The translations under genes were made by a program, and so were the position numbers. A stretch of 64,000 nt of DNA from contig NZ_KE557277.1 in NCBI RefSeq assembly GCF_000442255.1, forward strand, positions 88,836-152,835. The letters run 5' to 3'. Below are positions 1 to 8,303 of this stretch, piece by piece; position 1 is the first letter of the stretch; every line of letters begins with the position of its first letter. The stretch is from Salipiger mucosus DSM 16094. GTDB lineage: Bacteria > Pseudomonadota > Alphaproteobacteria > Rhodobacterales > Rhodobacteraceae. A model generated the notes under the pieces. That model searched no databases. It was not told where the DNA came from and saw only the letters and a program-made list of their open reading frames with translations.

Positions 1-1
1 A

Positions 2-319
2 GGCCGCGATCTGCGCGCGGGCTGCCAGGTGCTGCTCAAGGGGGCGGACACGGTCATCGCCGGGCCGGACGGCACGGCCTCGCTCCACGCGGCGGCATAC
101 GGGCGCGCGGTGCCTTGGCTGGCCACGGCGGGGGCCGGGGACGTGCTGGCGGGTCTCATCGCGGGGCTGGCCGCGCCGGCGGCCAGTGCAGACCTGCACG
201 AGATGGCGGCGGCGTCGGCCTGGCTGCACGTGGAGGCCGCGCGTGAGGCAGGCCCCGGGCTGATCGCCGAGGATCTGCCCGAGCAGCTTCCGGCGGTCTT
301 TCGCGCCCTCGCGGGGTAG
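2..319 (+). CDS. nnrD: ADP/ATP-dependent NAD(P)H-hydrate dehydratase, C-terminal part (5' end outside window)
   Basis: The reading frame is open from the first bases of the window and ends at TAG 317-319, so only the C-terminal ~105 residues are present. They contain LLKGADTVIAGPDG followed by a Gly-rich TAGAGDVLAGLIAGLAA segment, the nucleotide-binding signature of the ribokinase-like YjeF C-terminal domain. Family knowledge: this cytosolic enzyme dehydrates damaged NAD(P)HX back to NAD(P)H, often fused to the epimerase NnrE; the fusion cannot be judged here. The catalytic Asp of the family falls in the GAGD segment. A 10-bp-arm inverted repeat lies directly downstream. Confidence 0.85.
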   Translation, partial: GRDLRAGCQVLLKGADTVIAGPDGTASLHAAAYGRAVPWLATAGAGDVLAGLIAGLAAPAASADLHEMAAASAWLHVEAAREAGPGLIAEDLPEQLPAVFRALAG

Positions 320-326
320 GGTGCGA

Positions 327-348
327 GGAATTTTCGTCCGAAAATTCC
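327..348. repeat. Perfect inverted repeat (10-bp arms, 2-nt spacer) between convergent genes
   Basis: GGAATTTTCG at 327-336 and CGAAAATTCC at 339-348 form a perfect hairpin 8 bases after the nnrD stop and 12 bases before the end of the convergent Hint gene. The arms contain A/T runs on both strands, so it could act as a bidirectional terminator. A dispersed palindromic element is the alternative; no second copy was noticed in this window. Confidence 0.6.
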
Positions 349-359
349 CGGGCGCTGCC

Positions 360-854
360 TCAGGCCTGTGTCGCCATCGCGGAGGAGGCCAGTTCGAGCC
401 CCTCGGCATAGAGGATGTGGGGCCGGTCGAAGACAAGCTCGACGAGGTCGGCCTCGCGCGGCTCCGTGAGGTGCAGGCCGTCTCCAGCGGCGAGGTGACC
501 GGCCCGGACCAGCGCCGGGGCGGTGCCGAAGAGCGCGCGCGCCCGCCCGTCGCGCAGCAGCACCTGTTGTGTCGGCGGCAGGACCACCCGCGCCTCGGGC
601 CGCCGCCGCCCGAGACCGCCCGCCGCCACCGAGACCATGCGCAGCCGCGCGCGGTGATGGCGCAGCGCGGCCAGCCGCATGGCGCCGCGGTCGCGGGTGA
701 CGATCCGGTCGCCGGGTGCGAGGAATTCCACCGGCAGCGCGCCATCCAGCGTCAGCACGCTGGTGCCCGCGAGGAGGGCGTTCAGCCGCAGGCCGGCCCC
801 CGCGAGATGCGCGGGGCGGGTACCGTCATCGGGCCGGTTGCTGTTCGAGTGCAT
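360..854 (-). CDS. Hint (Hedgehog/intein) domain protein
   Basis: A 164-residue protein starting at ATG 854, chosen because AAGGGGGA lies 8 bases upstream; an in-frame ATG at 911 lacks a comparable site. After a ~20-residue polar N-terminus comes a Hint-like core: LLAGTSVLTLDGALPVEFL then APGDRIVTRDRG, the usual start of a Hint domain, with LRDGRARALFGTAPALVRAG further on. The nucleophile position that would be Cys or Ser in a self-splicing intein is occupied by the GTSVLT segment, so autoprocessing is uncertain. Short free-standing Hint proteins are common in Rhodobacterales and mostly of unknown function. It is convergent with nnrD and upstream of tRNA-Leu. Confidence 0.75.
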   Translation of the reverse strand: MHSNSNRPDDGTRPAHLAGAGLRLNALLAGTSVLTLDGALPVEFLAPGDRIVTRDRGAMRLAALRHHRARLRMVSVAAGGLGRRRPEARVVLPPTQQVLLRDGRARALFGTAPALVRAGHLAAGDGLHLTEPREADLVELVFDRPHILYAEGLELASSAMATQA

Positions 855-989
855 GCCGTGCGTCCCCCTTGGGCCAGCTCGGGCCACACCTGCACCGGGA
901 TCGCCCAACATCCGGTAAATTCCGCCCCGTCCGGTGCGATGTTTTTTGCTCGCCTTGGCGGCGGGGCTTTGCTAGGTATCCGCTCCGAC

Positions 990-1074
990 GCGGGTGTGGC
1001 GGAATTGGTAGACGCACCGGATTTAGGTTCCGGCGCCGCAAGGCATGGGGGTTCAAGTCCCTTCACCCGCACCA
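990..1074 (+). tRNA. tRNA-Leu (anticodon UAG)
   Basis: An 85-nt cloverleaf. The acceptor stem pairs GCGGGTG (990-996) with CACCCGC (1064-1070), followed by discriminator A and an encoded CCA (1072-1074). The anticodon stem CCGGA/TCCGG (1017-1021/1029-1033) encloses loop TTTAGGT, giving anticodon TAG at 1024-1026. A long variable arm follows, as expected for leucine, and the T loop GTTCAAG is canonical. It reads CUA and other CUN codons. Confidence 0.97.
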
Positions 1075-1377
1075 TTCCCGATCCGCAAGGCGTTGATACG
1101 GCGTCGTTTCGGAACCCGGCGCCCCGACAGCCCACCAGCTCACCCGCCAGTCGCTCGGCGACGGCCCCGATCGCGGCGCGCGTCCGGAGAGCCATTCCGC
1201 CCCTTCGCCCGCACGGCCGATGCCCGATCCCGCGGATTTTGCTCAAACTTCGCGCAGGCGGCACCGCCGGGTGCCATGTCTTCGCCGTTTTCGCCTGCCG
1301 TCGCCGGCTCGTGAATGGACCGGCTTCCCGGTGCCGCCTAATCCGGACAGCGAAGCGGATTTCAGGAAGACTTGCCC
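1075..1377. other. Intergenic region with no recognised gene
   Basis: About 300 bases between tRNA-Leu and the deacetylase. Open frames cross it on both strands, but they lack family features and look like GC-rich shadows. A plausible ribosome-binding site AGGAAGA (1364-1370) at the right edge belongs to the next gene. No clear terminator follows the tRNA. Confidence 0.6.
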
Positions 1378-2196
1378 ATGCTCTGGCCAAACGGGGCGCG
1401 CTGCGCCGTCATGCTCACCTTCGATTTCGACGCCGAAACGCTCTGGCTTTCGCGCGATCCGGCGAATGCCCGAAAGCCGGGGGTTCTGAGCCAGGGGATC
1501 TACGGCGCCCGTCGCGGGGTGCCGGAGATCCTCAAGGTGCTGAAATCGCACGGTCTGCCGGCCACGTTCTACGTGCCCGGCTGGACGGCCGAGACCTATC
1601 CCGACCGGATTCACGCGATCCTCGAGGCCGGGCACGAGATCGGGCATCACGGCTACCTGCACGAGTGGATCGACCCCTCGCAGCCCGAGGCCGAGCGCGA
1701 GGCCTTCGAGAAGGGGCTCGAGGCGCTCGACCGGGTGGCCGGGATCGTGCCCACGGGCTACCGCTCGCCGGCGGGCGAGACCTCGCCGAACCTCATCACC
1801 ATGATCGAGCGCTACGGGCTGCTCTACGATTCCTCGCTCATGACCGATATCGAGCCCTACCGGCACGTGCTTGAGGACGGCGCGCCGGGCCCGGTCGAGC
1901 TGCCGTGGCACTGGTCCAGCGACGATGCCCCGCACATGATGTTCGCGATCCAGTCGCCGCGGGCGATCCGCAACAACGACGAGGTCTTCACGCTGTGGCG
2001 CGACGAATTCGACGCGATCCGCGAGATGGGGGGCCTGTTCAACCTCGTGATGCACCCGCAGTTCATCGGGCGCCCGGCGCGGCTGGCGCTGCTGCACCGG
2101 ATGATCGAGCACATCGAGGCCTCGGGCGACGCCTGGATCGCCACCGGCGACCAGGTCGCGCGGCACTGGGCCGCGCAGGACGTGGCGGGACGGTGA
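1378..2196 (+). CDS. Polysaccharide deacetylase family protein (carbohydrate esterase 4 fold, PgdA-like)
   Basis: A 272-residue cytosolic protein with no signal peptide. ATG 1378 is preferred over TTG 1372 because AGGAAGA lies 7 bases upstream. CE4/NodB signatures in order: TFDFDAET (Asp pair, ~residues 14-21), HEIGHHGYLHEW (metal-binding His pair), GYRSPAGETSPN, and a C-terminal NLVMHPQFIGR with the late His. These place it in the metal-dependent deacetylase superfamily, in the branch also containing PgdA-like and allantoinase-like (PuuE) proteins that act on small amides. Its stop overlaps the next gene by 4 bases (GTGA), so it is translationally coupled to the LysR regulator and the hydantoinase genes. 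That context favours an amide or cyclic-amide substrate over a polysaccharide (inference). Confidence 0.85.
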   Translation: MLWPNGARCAVMLTFDFDAETLWLSRDPANARKPGVLSQGIYGARRGVPEILKVLKSHGLPATFYVPGWTAETYPDRIHAILEAGHEIGHHGYLHEWIDPSQPEAEREAFEKGLEALDRVAGIVPTGYRSPAGETSPNLITMIERYGLLYDSSLMTDIEPYRHVLEDGAPGPVELPWHWSSDDAPHMMFAIQSPRAIRNNDEVFTLWRDEFDAIREMGGLFNLVMHPQFIGRPARLALLHRMIEHIEASGDAWIATGDQVARHWAAQDVAGR

Positions 2197-3125
2197 GCGA
2201 CCAGCCGTCGCTTGCCGCGCTGCGCGCCTTCGTGGCGGTGGGCGAGGCGGGCAGCATCCGGGGCGCGGCGCAGGCCATGGGCGTCGATCACGCCGCCGTC
2301 TCGCGGCACCTGCGCCGGGTCGAGCAGGCGCTGGGGGTCGCTCTCGTCGAGCAGCGGGGGCGCCGGCAGGAGCTGACAGAGGCCGGGGCGCGATACCACG
2401 CGCGGCTGCGCGCCGCCTTCAACGACATCCGGACCGCCACCGAGGAGGTGGCCGGGAACCGGCGGCCGGTCTTCGAGATCCATGCCCAGCCGGGCATCGC
2501 GCATCGCCTGCTGCTGCCCGCGCTGCCCGCGCTCTCGGCGCGGCTGAGCGAAGTCGACGTGATGATCCACACGGCGAACGAGCAGCTGGAGACGGAGCCG
2601 GAGAACTGCTTCGTCGAGATCTACTTCGGGGTCGAGCCGCGCCATGCCTCGGGCTACCGCGACCATGTCCTCGCGGCGCCGAGGTTCTTCCCGGTGGCCA
2701 ACCCGGGCGCCGATCCGCGCTGGTTCGCGGTCGAGAGCGCCGAGGACCTCATGGCCTTCCCGATCATCAACGCGCAGAACGCGGCGGGCCTGTGGGAGAT
2801 CTGGCTGGGCGAGCTCGGCAGCCGGGCCGAGATCCCGCGCTCGGGCCTGCAGATGCCGAACACGCACCTTGCCCTGGAAGCCGCCCGTTTCGGGCAGGGC
2901 ATCGCGCTGGCCAACGAGATGCTGGTGCGGGCGGATTTCGCCTCGGGTGACCTGCGCGAGATCCTGCGGACGGATACGCGGATCGAGGGTTACCGCCTCG
3001 CGGTGCCGGACCGCTGGGCCGGGAGCGCACCGGTGCGCGCGCTGCACGGGTGGCTGAACGAGACGCTGGGCACGCCGGCGCGGCAGGCAGGAGAGAAGAG
3101 AGGGGACATGCCGGCAGCGCCCTAG
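2193..3125 (+). CDS. LysR-family transcriptional regulator (paralog of the 8304-9224 regulator)
   Basis: 310 residues from GTG 2193, whose TGA overlap with the deacetylase stop fixes the start. The N-terminal winged helix-turn-helix is recognisable (LAALRAFVAVGEAGSIRGAA, then VDHAAVSRHLRRVEQALGV), followed by a periplasmic-binding-like effector domain. Distinctive segments PGIAHRLLLPALPAL and MPNTHLALEAARFGQGIALA recur almost unchanged in the regulator at 8304-9224, so the two are recent paralogs. It probably senses a pathway substrate or intermediate and controls the adjacent hyuA operon. No T-N11-A operator was confidently placed in the short gap before hyuA. Confidence 0.9.
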   Translation: MSDQPSLAALRAFVAVGEAGSIRGAAQAMGVDHAAVSRHLRRVEQALGVALVEQRGRRQELTEAGARYHARLRAAFNDIRTATEEVAGNRRPVFEIHAQPGIAHRLLLPALPALSARLSEVDVMIHTANEQLETEPENCFVEIYFGVEPRHASGYRDHVLAAPRFFPVANPGADPRWFAVESAEDLMAFPIINAQNAAGLWEIWLGELGSRAEIPRSGLQMPNTHLALEAARFGQGIALANEMLVRADFASGDLREILRTDTRIEGYRLAVPDRWAGSAPVRALHGWLNETLGTPARQAGEKRGDMPAAP

Positions 3126-3244
3126 TCCGCGGTGATCTGCGGTCACGGATGCGGTGCCATGAAGGCATTTGATTGCACCGGGACTTCGCCGTCTTCTTGG
3201 ACCGGCCCGCATCGCAGCGGGGCAGGACATCCGAGAGGCAGCAG

Positions 3245-5293
3245 ATGGACGGAACGATCGCCGCAACGACGCGGACCCTCGTGGGCGTGGAGGTGGGGGG
3301 CACCTTCACCGACCTGGTGTGGATCGACCACGCGGGAGCGGTCCGCACCGGCAAGACGCCCTCGACGCCGAGCGAGGTGCAGAAGGCGGTGCTCGAGGTG
3401 ATCGATGCCGCTGGCGTTCCGGTCGAGGAGGTGGCGCGGGTCACCCACGGATCCACCGTGGCGACCAATGCGCTGATCACGCGGCGCGGGGCGCAGGTGG
3501 GCGTCCTGACGACCACGGGTTTCCGCGACGTGCTGATCCTGGGGCGGGCCGACCGGAACCACTCGATCTACGACATGCAGTATCGCCGGCCCGAGCCGCC
3601 GATCCGGCGCGCCATGCTGCGCGAGGTCACCGAACGCCTCGGACCGGAGGGCGAGGTGATCGCGCCGCTCGACGAGGCGCAGGCCCGCGCGCAGATCGCG
3701 GCCTTTCTCGCGCAGGGTGTCGAGGGCATCGCGATCAGCCTGCTGCATGCCTACCGCAATCCCGCGCACGAGAAACGCCTGGTCGAGATCGTGCGCGAGC
3801 TCGCGCCGGGGCTGCCGGTCTCTGCCAGCCACGAGGTCTCGCCCGAGTTCCGCGAGTACGAGCGCAGCGTGACCACGGCGGTCAATGCCTTCGTCGGCCC
3901 GGTGGTCGAGCGCTATATCGCGCGGCTCGACGAAGGGCTCGCGACGCGCGGCTATGGCGGCGTGCTGCAGGTGATGCAGTCGAACGGCGGCACCATGCCG
4001 GCGGCGCAGGCGGGGCCGAACGCGGTCCGCATGCTGTTGTCGGGACCGGCGGCCGGCATCTCGGCGGCGATGTGGTTCGCGCGGCGCAACGGGATCTCGG
4101 ATCTCGTGACGCTGGACATGGGCGGCACGAGCACGGACGTGGCGCTGGCCGAGGGCCGGGTGCTGGCCACCGTGCCCGAGCTGGTGGTCGACGGCCTGCC
4201 GGTGCGCACGGCGGCGCTGGACATGGCGACCATCGGCGCGGGCGGCGGGTCGATCGCGGCGATCGACGCGGGCGGCTTCCTGGCCGTCGGACCGCAGAGC
4301 GCCGGCGCCGATCCCGGTCCCGCCTGCTACGGTCGCGGCGGCGCCGCGCCCACGGCGACCGACGCGCAGGTCGTTGCCGGGCTGCTCAGGCCGGAGCGGT
4401 TCTTCGGCGGCAAGATGGCGCTGCGGCCCGACCTGGCCGAAACGGCGATCGCGGGGCTGGGGCAGGGCGGCACCCCGCAGCAGACGGCGGACGCGATCCT
4501 GCGGATCGTCAATGCCAACATGGCATCGGCCGTGCGGCTGGTCTCGACCGAGCGGGGGCTCGACGCGGCGCGCTTCGCGCTGGTGGCCTTCGGCGGCGGA
4601 GGGCCGGTGCACGCCGCGATGGTGGCCGACGAGCTGGGCATCGGCACGGTGCTGGTGCCGTGGTCGCCCGGCCTGGCCAGTGCCTTTGGCCTGCTCGTGG
4701 CCGATACCGTGATCGACGTCACCGAGAGCGCCATCCAGCCGCTGGGGGAGGGCACGCTCGACGCGTCGCGGCTGGCCGCGCTGGAGCGCCGCGCCGCGGA
4801 GGAGGCCGCCGCCGCAGGGCTCGAAGACGCCGCGCTGCGGGTCGGGCTGGACATGCGCTATGCCGGGCAGGCCTTCGAGCTGACGGTCTGGACCAACGCG
4901 CCCGGCGACGCGCCCGTCGCACTGGATGCGGCGAGCCTGCGCGGCCTGTTCGAGGAGGAGCACCGGGCGCGTTACGGCTATGCCCGCGATGCGCTGAAGG
5001 TCGAGGTCACGGGCTACCGGCTGAGGCTGAGCCGCGCCTCCGAGGTCGCGATCGAGACGCCGCTGCCCGACGGGTCGGGCCCCACGCCCGAGACGCGCGA
5101 CGCCACCATCGGCGGGCAGCGCGGGCCCACGGTGTTCCGGCCCCGCTGCGGGCTCATGCCGGGCGAGGCGCAGGCGGGCCCGGCGGTGATCGAGGAGCCG
5201 ACCTCGACGGTGGTCGTGCCCCGCGGCTGGAGCGCGCGGTGCGCTCCGACCGGCGACATCATCATGACACGCGAGACGGAGACGGCGACATGA
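3245..5293 (+). CDS. hyuA: Hydantoinase/oxoprolinase family protein, subunit A
   Basis: 682 residues; ATG 3245 is chosen because GAGAGG lies 6 bases upstream and the protein then begins just before the conserved N-terminal VGVEVGGTFTDLVWID phosphate-binding motif. A second ASKHA-fold motif LDMGGTSTDVALAEG occurs near residue 290. The length suits HyuA / 5-oxoprolinase / acetone carboxylase beta subunits. The family couples ATP hydrolysis to opening cyclic amides (hydantoins, 5-oxoproline) or to carboxylation. The stop overlaps hyuB by ATGA, the usual partner arrangement. Downstream peptidases and a hydantoin-type racemase elsewhere in the island support a cyclic amide substrate; the exact substrate cannot be read from sequence. 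Confidence 0.92.
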   Translation: MDGTIAATTRTLVGVEVGGTFTDLVWIDHAGAVRTGKTPSTPSEVQKAVLEVIDAAGVPVEEVARVTHGSTVATNALITRRGAQVGVLTTTGFRDVLILGRADRNHSIYDMQYRRPEPPIRRAMLREVTERLGPEGEVIAPLDEAQARAQIAAFLAQGVEGIAISLLHAYRNPAHEKRLVEIVRELAPGLPVSASHEVSPEFREYERSVTTAVNAFVGPVVERYIARLDEGLATRGYGGVLQVMQSNGGTMPAAQAGPNAVRMLLSGPAAGISAAMWFARRNGISDLVTLDMGGTSTDVALAEGRVLATVPELVVDGLPVRTAALDMATIGAGGGSIAAIDAGGFLAVGPQSAGADPGPACYGRGGAAPTATDAQVVAGLLRPERFFGGKMALRPDLAETAIAGLGQGGTPQQTADAILRIVNANMASAVRLVSTERGLDAARFALVAFGGGGPVHAAMVADELGIGTVLVPWSPGLASAFGLLVADTVIDVTESAIQPLGEGTLDASRLAALERRAAEEAAAAGLEDAALRVGLDMRYAGQAFELTVWTNAPGDAPVALDAASLRGLFEEEHRARYGYARDALKVEVTGYRLRLSRASEVAIETPLPDGSGPTPETRDATIGGQRGPTVFRPRCGLMPGEAQAGPAVIEEPTSTVVVPRGWSARCAPTGDIIMTRETETAT

Positions 5294-6990
5294 GCGACAT
5301 GGACACGCAACTGGTCATTCTCGCGCGCGGCCTGCAATCGGCCGCCGACGAGATGGCCGCGAACCTCATCCGGTCGGCCTTTTCCGCCGTGGTGCGCGAG
5401 GCGCGCGACTGCTCGACCGCGCTGCTCGATGCCGAGGGCCGGGTGGTGGCGCAGGCGGACATGATCCCGATGCAGACGGCGGGCCTCAGCGAGAGCTTCC
5501 GCTGCGCGGCCGAGCAACTCGATCTCTCGGGGGTGACCGAGGACGATTTCATCCTGCTGAACGATCCCTATTCCGGCGGGCAGCATCTCAACGATCTCAT
5601 CGTCTTCACGCCGATCCTGCACGAGGGCGCGCTGATCGGCTGGGCCGGCAGCACGGCGCATCACCTCGACATCGGCGGCGGCTCGGTCGGTGTGAACACC
5701 ACCGCGACCGAGCTGCTGCAGGAGGGCATCGTCATTCCGCCGCTGCGCCTGTCGAAGCAGCGCGACTGGTTCGGCGGGATGGTCGAGCGCTTCTTCTTTG
5801 CCAACATCCGCACGCCGGAGATCGGGCGCGGCGATCTCGACGCCCAGTTCGCGGCGAACCTGACGGGCTCGCGCCGCGTGCTCGAGATGGTCGCGCGGCA
5901 CGGGGCCGACACGGTGCGCGCGGCCATGACCGAGGTCATGGACTACTCGGAACGCCGGATGCGCGCGGCCATCGCGGCGCTGCCCGACGGCAGCTGGGAG
6001 GGCGAGGCCTTCATGGACAGCGACGGCGTCACGCCGGATGTTCCGGTGCCCGTCCGGGTGCGCGTGACGGTCCGGGGCGACGAGGCGGAGCTGGATTTCA
6101 CCGGCACCGCCGCGCAGGTCAGGAGCATGTTCAACGCGCCCTTCGCCTGCAGCATGGCGGGTGCGCTCACCGCGCTGCGCAGCCTTCTGGGCGACACGGG
6201 CATGCCGGCCAACGACGGCTGCAACCGGCCGGTCACGCTGATCTTTCCGGAGGGCAGCCTGCTCAACCCGCGACCGGGCGCCCCGGTGCGGGCGCGCGGC
6301 ACGGCCTCGGGGCGGGTGCTCGACGCGGTGCACCAGGCGCTTGCCCCGGCGCTGCCGGACCGGGCGCCGGCGCAGGGCATGAACGCGACGACGGGGGTCT
6401 ACCTCGCGCGGGCGCGGCCCGAGGGCGGCTACGACATCCACCTCGACGTGCTGGGCGGCGGCTGGGGCGCGGCGAAGGGATACGAGGGCATCCACGCGAC
6501 GGACTACGTGCTGTCGTCCTGCCGCCTGACGCCCAGCGAGAGCATCGAGATGCTCAACGCGCATGTTCGCATCGAGGCCACGGCGCTGGTCGAGGACGGC
6601 TGGGGCGCGGGCGAGTTCAACGGCGGCATGGGGGTGCTGCGGCGCTACCGGGTCCTTGCGGACGACGTGGTGCTGAACCTCTACTCGGATCATTTCACCC
6701 TGCCGCCCAGGGGGATTGCCGGCGGCAGCGATGGCGGCTGTGCCTCGCTGACGCTGCTGCGCGACGGCGAGACGCGGGCGCTGGGCGCGACCAGCAGCGT
6801 CACCCTGCAGCGCGGCGACGTGGTCGAGATCCGTCTCGCGGGCGGCGGCGGCTGGGGCGATCCGCGGCGCCGGCCGCGCGAGGCGGTGGCGCGCGACCTG
6901 GCGGACGGGGTGATCTCGGAGAGCTTCGCGGCACGCGAATACGGCTACCTGCCGACGGCGGCAGACCACAAGGAAAAGGAACCGACCTGA
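5290..6990 (+). CDS. hyuB: Hydantoinase B/oxoprolinase family protein, subunit B
   Basis: 566 residues from ATG 5290, overlapping the hyuA stop by 4 bases. HyuB signatures visible: an N-terminal IRSAFSAVVREARDCSTALLD segment, LLNDPYSGGQHLNDL and GSTAHHLDIGG with its His pair, and a C-terminal Gly-rich AGGGGWGDPRRR typical of the end of the family. It forms the catalytic complex with HyuA for ATP-dependent opening of a hydantoin- or oxoproline-like ring. It is followed by a peptidase start overlapping by one base (TGATG), so hyuA-hyuB-M20 is one transcription unit. Confidence 0.92.
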   Translation: MSDMDTQLVILARGLQSAADEMAANLIRSAFSAVVREARDCSTALLDAEGRVVAQADMIPMQTAGLSESFRCAAEQLDLSGVTEDDFILLNDPYSGGQHLNDLIVFTPILHEGALIGWAGSTAHHLDIGGGSVGVNTTATELLQEGIVIPPLRLSKQRDWFGGMVERFFFANIRTPEIGRGDLDAQFAANLTGSRRVLEMVARHGADTVRAAMTEVMDYSERRMRAAIAALPDGSWEGEAFMDSDGVTPDVPVPVRVRVTVRGDEAELDFTGTAAQVRSMFNAPFACSMAGALTALRSLLGDTGMPANDGCNRPVTLIFPEGSLLNPRPGAPVRARGTASGRVLDAVHQALAPALPDRAPAQGMNATTGVYLARARPEGGYDIHLDVLGGGWGAAKGYEGIHATDYVLSSCRLTPSESIEMLNAHVRIEATALVEDGWGAGEFNGGMGVLRRYRVLADDVVLNLYSDHFTLPPRGIAGGSDGGCASLTLLRDGETRALGATSSVTLQRGDVVEIRLAGGGGWGDPRRRPREAVARDLADGVISESFAAREYGYLPTAADHKEKEPT

Positions 6991-8171
6991 TGGCAGGACA
7001 AGACATCGCAACCCCGACGCGCCCCGCCGCGCCGGAGACCGAACGCCTCAGGCAGGGCATCGTCGAGTGGGTCGAGATGGAGACACCCTCGGAGCGGCCC
7101 GACCTGATCGACCGCCTGCTCGACAAGGTGGAGGCCGATTTCGAAGGGCTGCCGGTCACGCGCGAGCGTCTGCCGGCGCGCGACGGGCACGGCGGGATGC
7201 TGATCCTTCGCTACGCGCCCGAGGGCGCGAGCGGCGCGCCGGTGGTGATGATGGGGCATGTCGACACGGTCTGGGCCGTCGGCACGCTGGCGGCCCGCCC
7301 GGTGCGCCAGGAGGGCGACCGGCTCTACGGGCCGGGCATCTTCGACATGAAGGCCGGTTCCTACCTTGCGACCGAGACGCTGCGCCAGCTCGCGGCGGAG
7401 GGCGCCGCGCTGCCGCGTCCGGTGACGATGTTCCTAAACGGCGACGAGGAGACCGGCAGTGCCGCCTCGCGCGAGACGATCGAGGCGATCTGCGCGGACG
7501 CGGCGTTCGTCATGGTGCCGGAGCCCTCGTTCGAGGCCCCGGGCACGGTCATCACCGCGCGGAAGGGGCGGGCGGACTTCAGGCTCGTCGCGCACGGCGT
7601 ATCCGCGCACGCGGGCGGCAGCCGGGAGCAGGGCGCCAGCGCGGTCCGCGAACTGGCGCATCACACGCTGGAGATCGAGGCGCTGAACGAGACCGAGCCG
7701 CGGGCCAGCTTCAACGTGGGCACGTTCCGCGGAGGCACCCATTCCAACGTGGTGCCCCCGGAGGCCAGCATCGAGGTCGACATGCGGGCGGTCGACATGG
7801 AGACCGCCGACCGCCTGATCGCGGCCACCCTCGCGCGCACGGCGAAGTATCCCGGCGTGCGCCTCGAGGTGACGGGCGGTCTCAACCGCGCCCCCTTCGA
7901 GCGCTCGCCGCAGGTCGCGAAGCTCTACGGCGCGGTGGTGGATCTTGCCGCGCGGCTGGGCCAGCCCATGGCCGAGACCGCGCGCGGGGGATGCTCGGAC
8001 GGGAACTTCCCGGCGGCCATGGGCAAGCCCGTGCTCGACGGGCTGGGATGCTCGGGGCGCGGGGCGCATGCCATCGACGAGCACATCCTGGTCTCGACCA
8101 TCGCGCCGAGGGCCGAGCTGATGCGTGCCATGCTGACGGACGCCGCCTTCCAGGCGGCGGCAAGCCAGTAG
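6990..8171 (+). CDS. M20 family metallopeptidase (carboxypeptidase G2 / glutamate carboxypeptidase-like)
   Basis: 393 residues, ATG 6990 overlapping the hyuB TGA by one base with AAGGAAAAGGA just upstream. Dizinc M20 motifs are in order: GHVDTVW (metal His and Asp), GIFDMKAG, GDEETGS (catalytic Glu plus metal Glu), and a late GRGAHAIDEH with the final His. The dimerisation domain lies between, with KGRADFRLVAHGVSAHAGG. Overall pattern is closest to the CPG2/ArgE group, which removes C-terminal Glu or deacylates amino acids. With hyuAB upstream, it plausibly hydrolyses the ring-opened product, the role carbamoylases play in hydantoin pathways (inference). No signal peptide is seen. Confidence 0.9.
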   Translation: MAGQDIATPTRPAAPETERLRQGIVEWVEMETPSERPDLIDRLLDKVEADFEGLPVTRERLPARDGHGGMLILRYAPEGASGAPVVMMGHVDTVWAVGTLAARPVRQEGDRLYGPGIFDMKAGSYLATETLRQLAAEGAALPRPVTMFLNGDEETGSAASRETIEAICADAAFVMVPEPSFEAPGTVITARKGRADFRLVAHGVSAHAGGSREQGASAVRELAHHTLEIEALNETEPRASFNVGTFRGGTHSNVVPPEASIEVDMRAVDMETADRLIAATLARTAKYPGVRLEVTGGLNRAPFERSPQVAKLYGAVVDLAARLGQPMAETARGGCSDGNFPAAMGKPVLDGLGCSGRGAHAIDEHILVSTIAPRAELMRAMLTDAAFQAAASQ

Positions 8172-8238
8172 GCATCGCCTGTTTTTCGGACGTCCCGGCC
8201 GGGAGCGCGCGCACGAATGCGTGCTTTCGGCCCTTGCC

Positions 8239-8262
8239 GCTTGCCGGTCGCGGCCGGCAAGC
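8239..8262. repeat. Perfect inverted repeat (9-bp arms) before the second LysR gene
   Basis: GCTTGCCGG (8239-8247) and CCGGCAAGC (8254-8262) with a 6-nt loop, between the M20 stop and the LysR start. There is no T-tract, so a classical intrinsic terminator is unlikely. An operator for the downstream autoregulated LysR gene or an mRNA 3' stabiliser are the alternatives. Confidence 0.45.
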
Positions 8263-8303
8263 CGAGCATCGCGCCAAAGCCGTCAGAACCAAGATGATAC
8301 GCC

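Noticed and set aside
1243-2166. Long antisense open frames, including the 307-codon frame opposite the deacetylase and similar frames opposite hyuA, bcsA and phnI.
   Set aside because: They are shadows of GC-rich coding DNA with low-complexity Arg/Gly/Ala composition and no family motifs.
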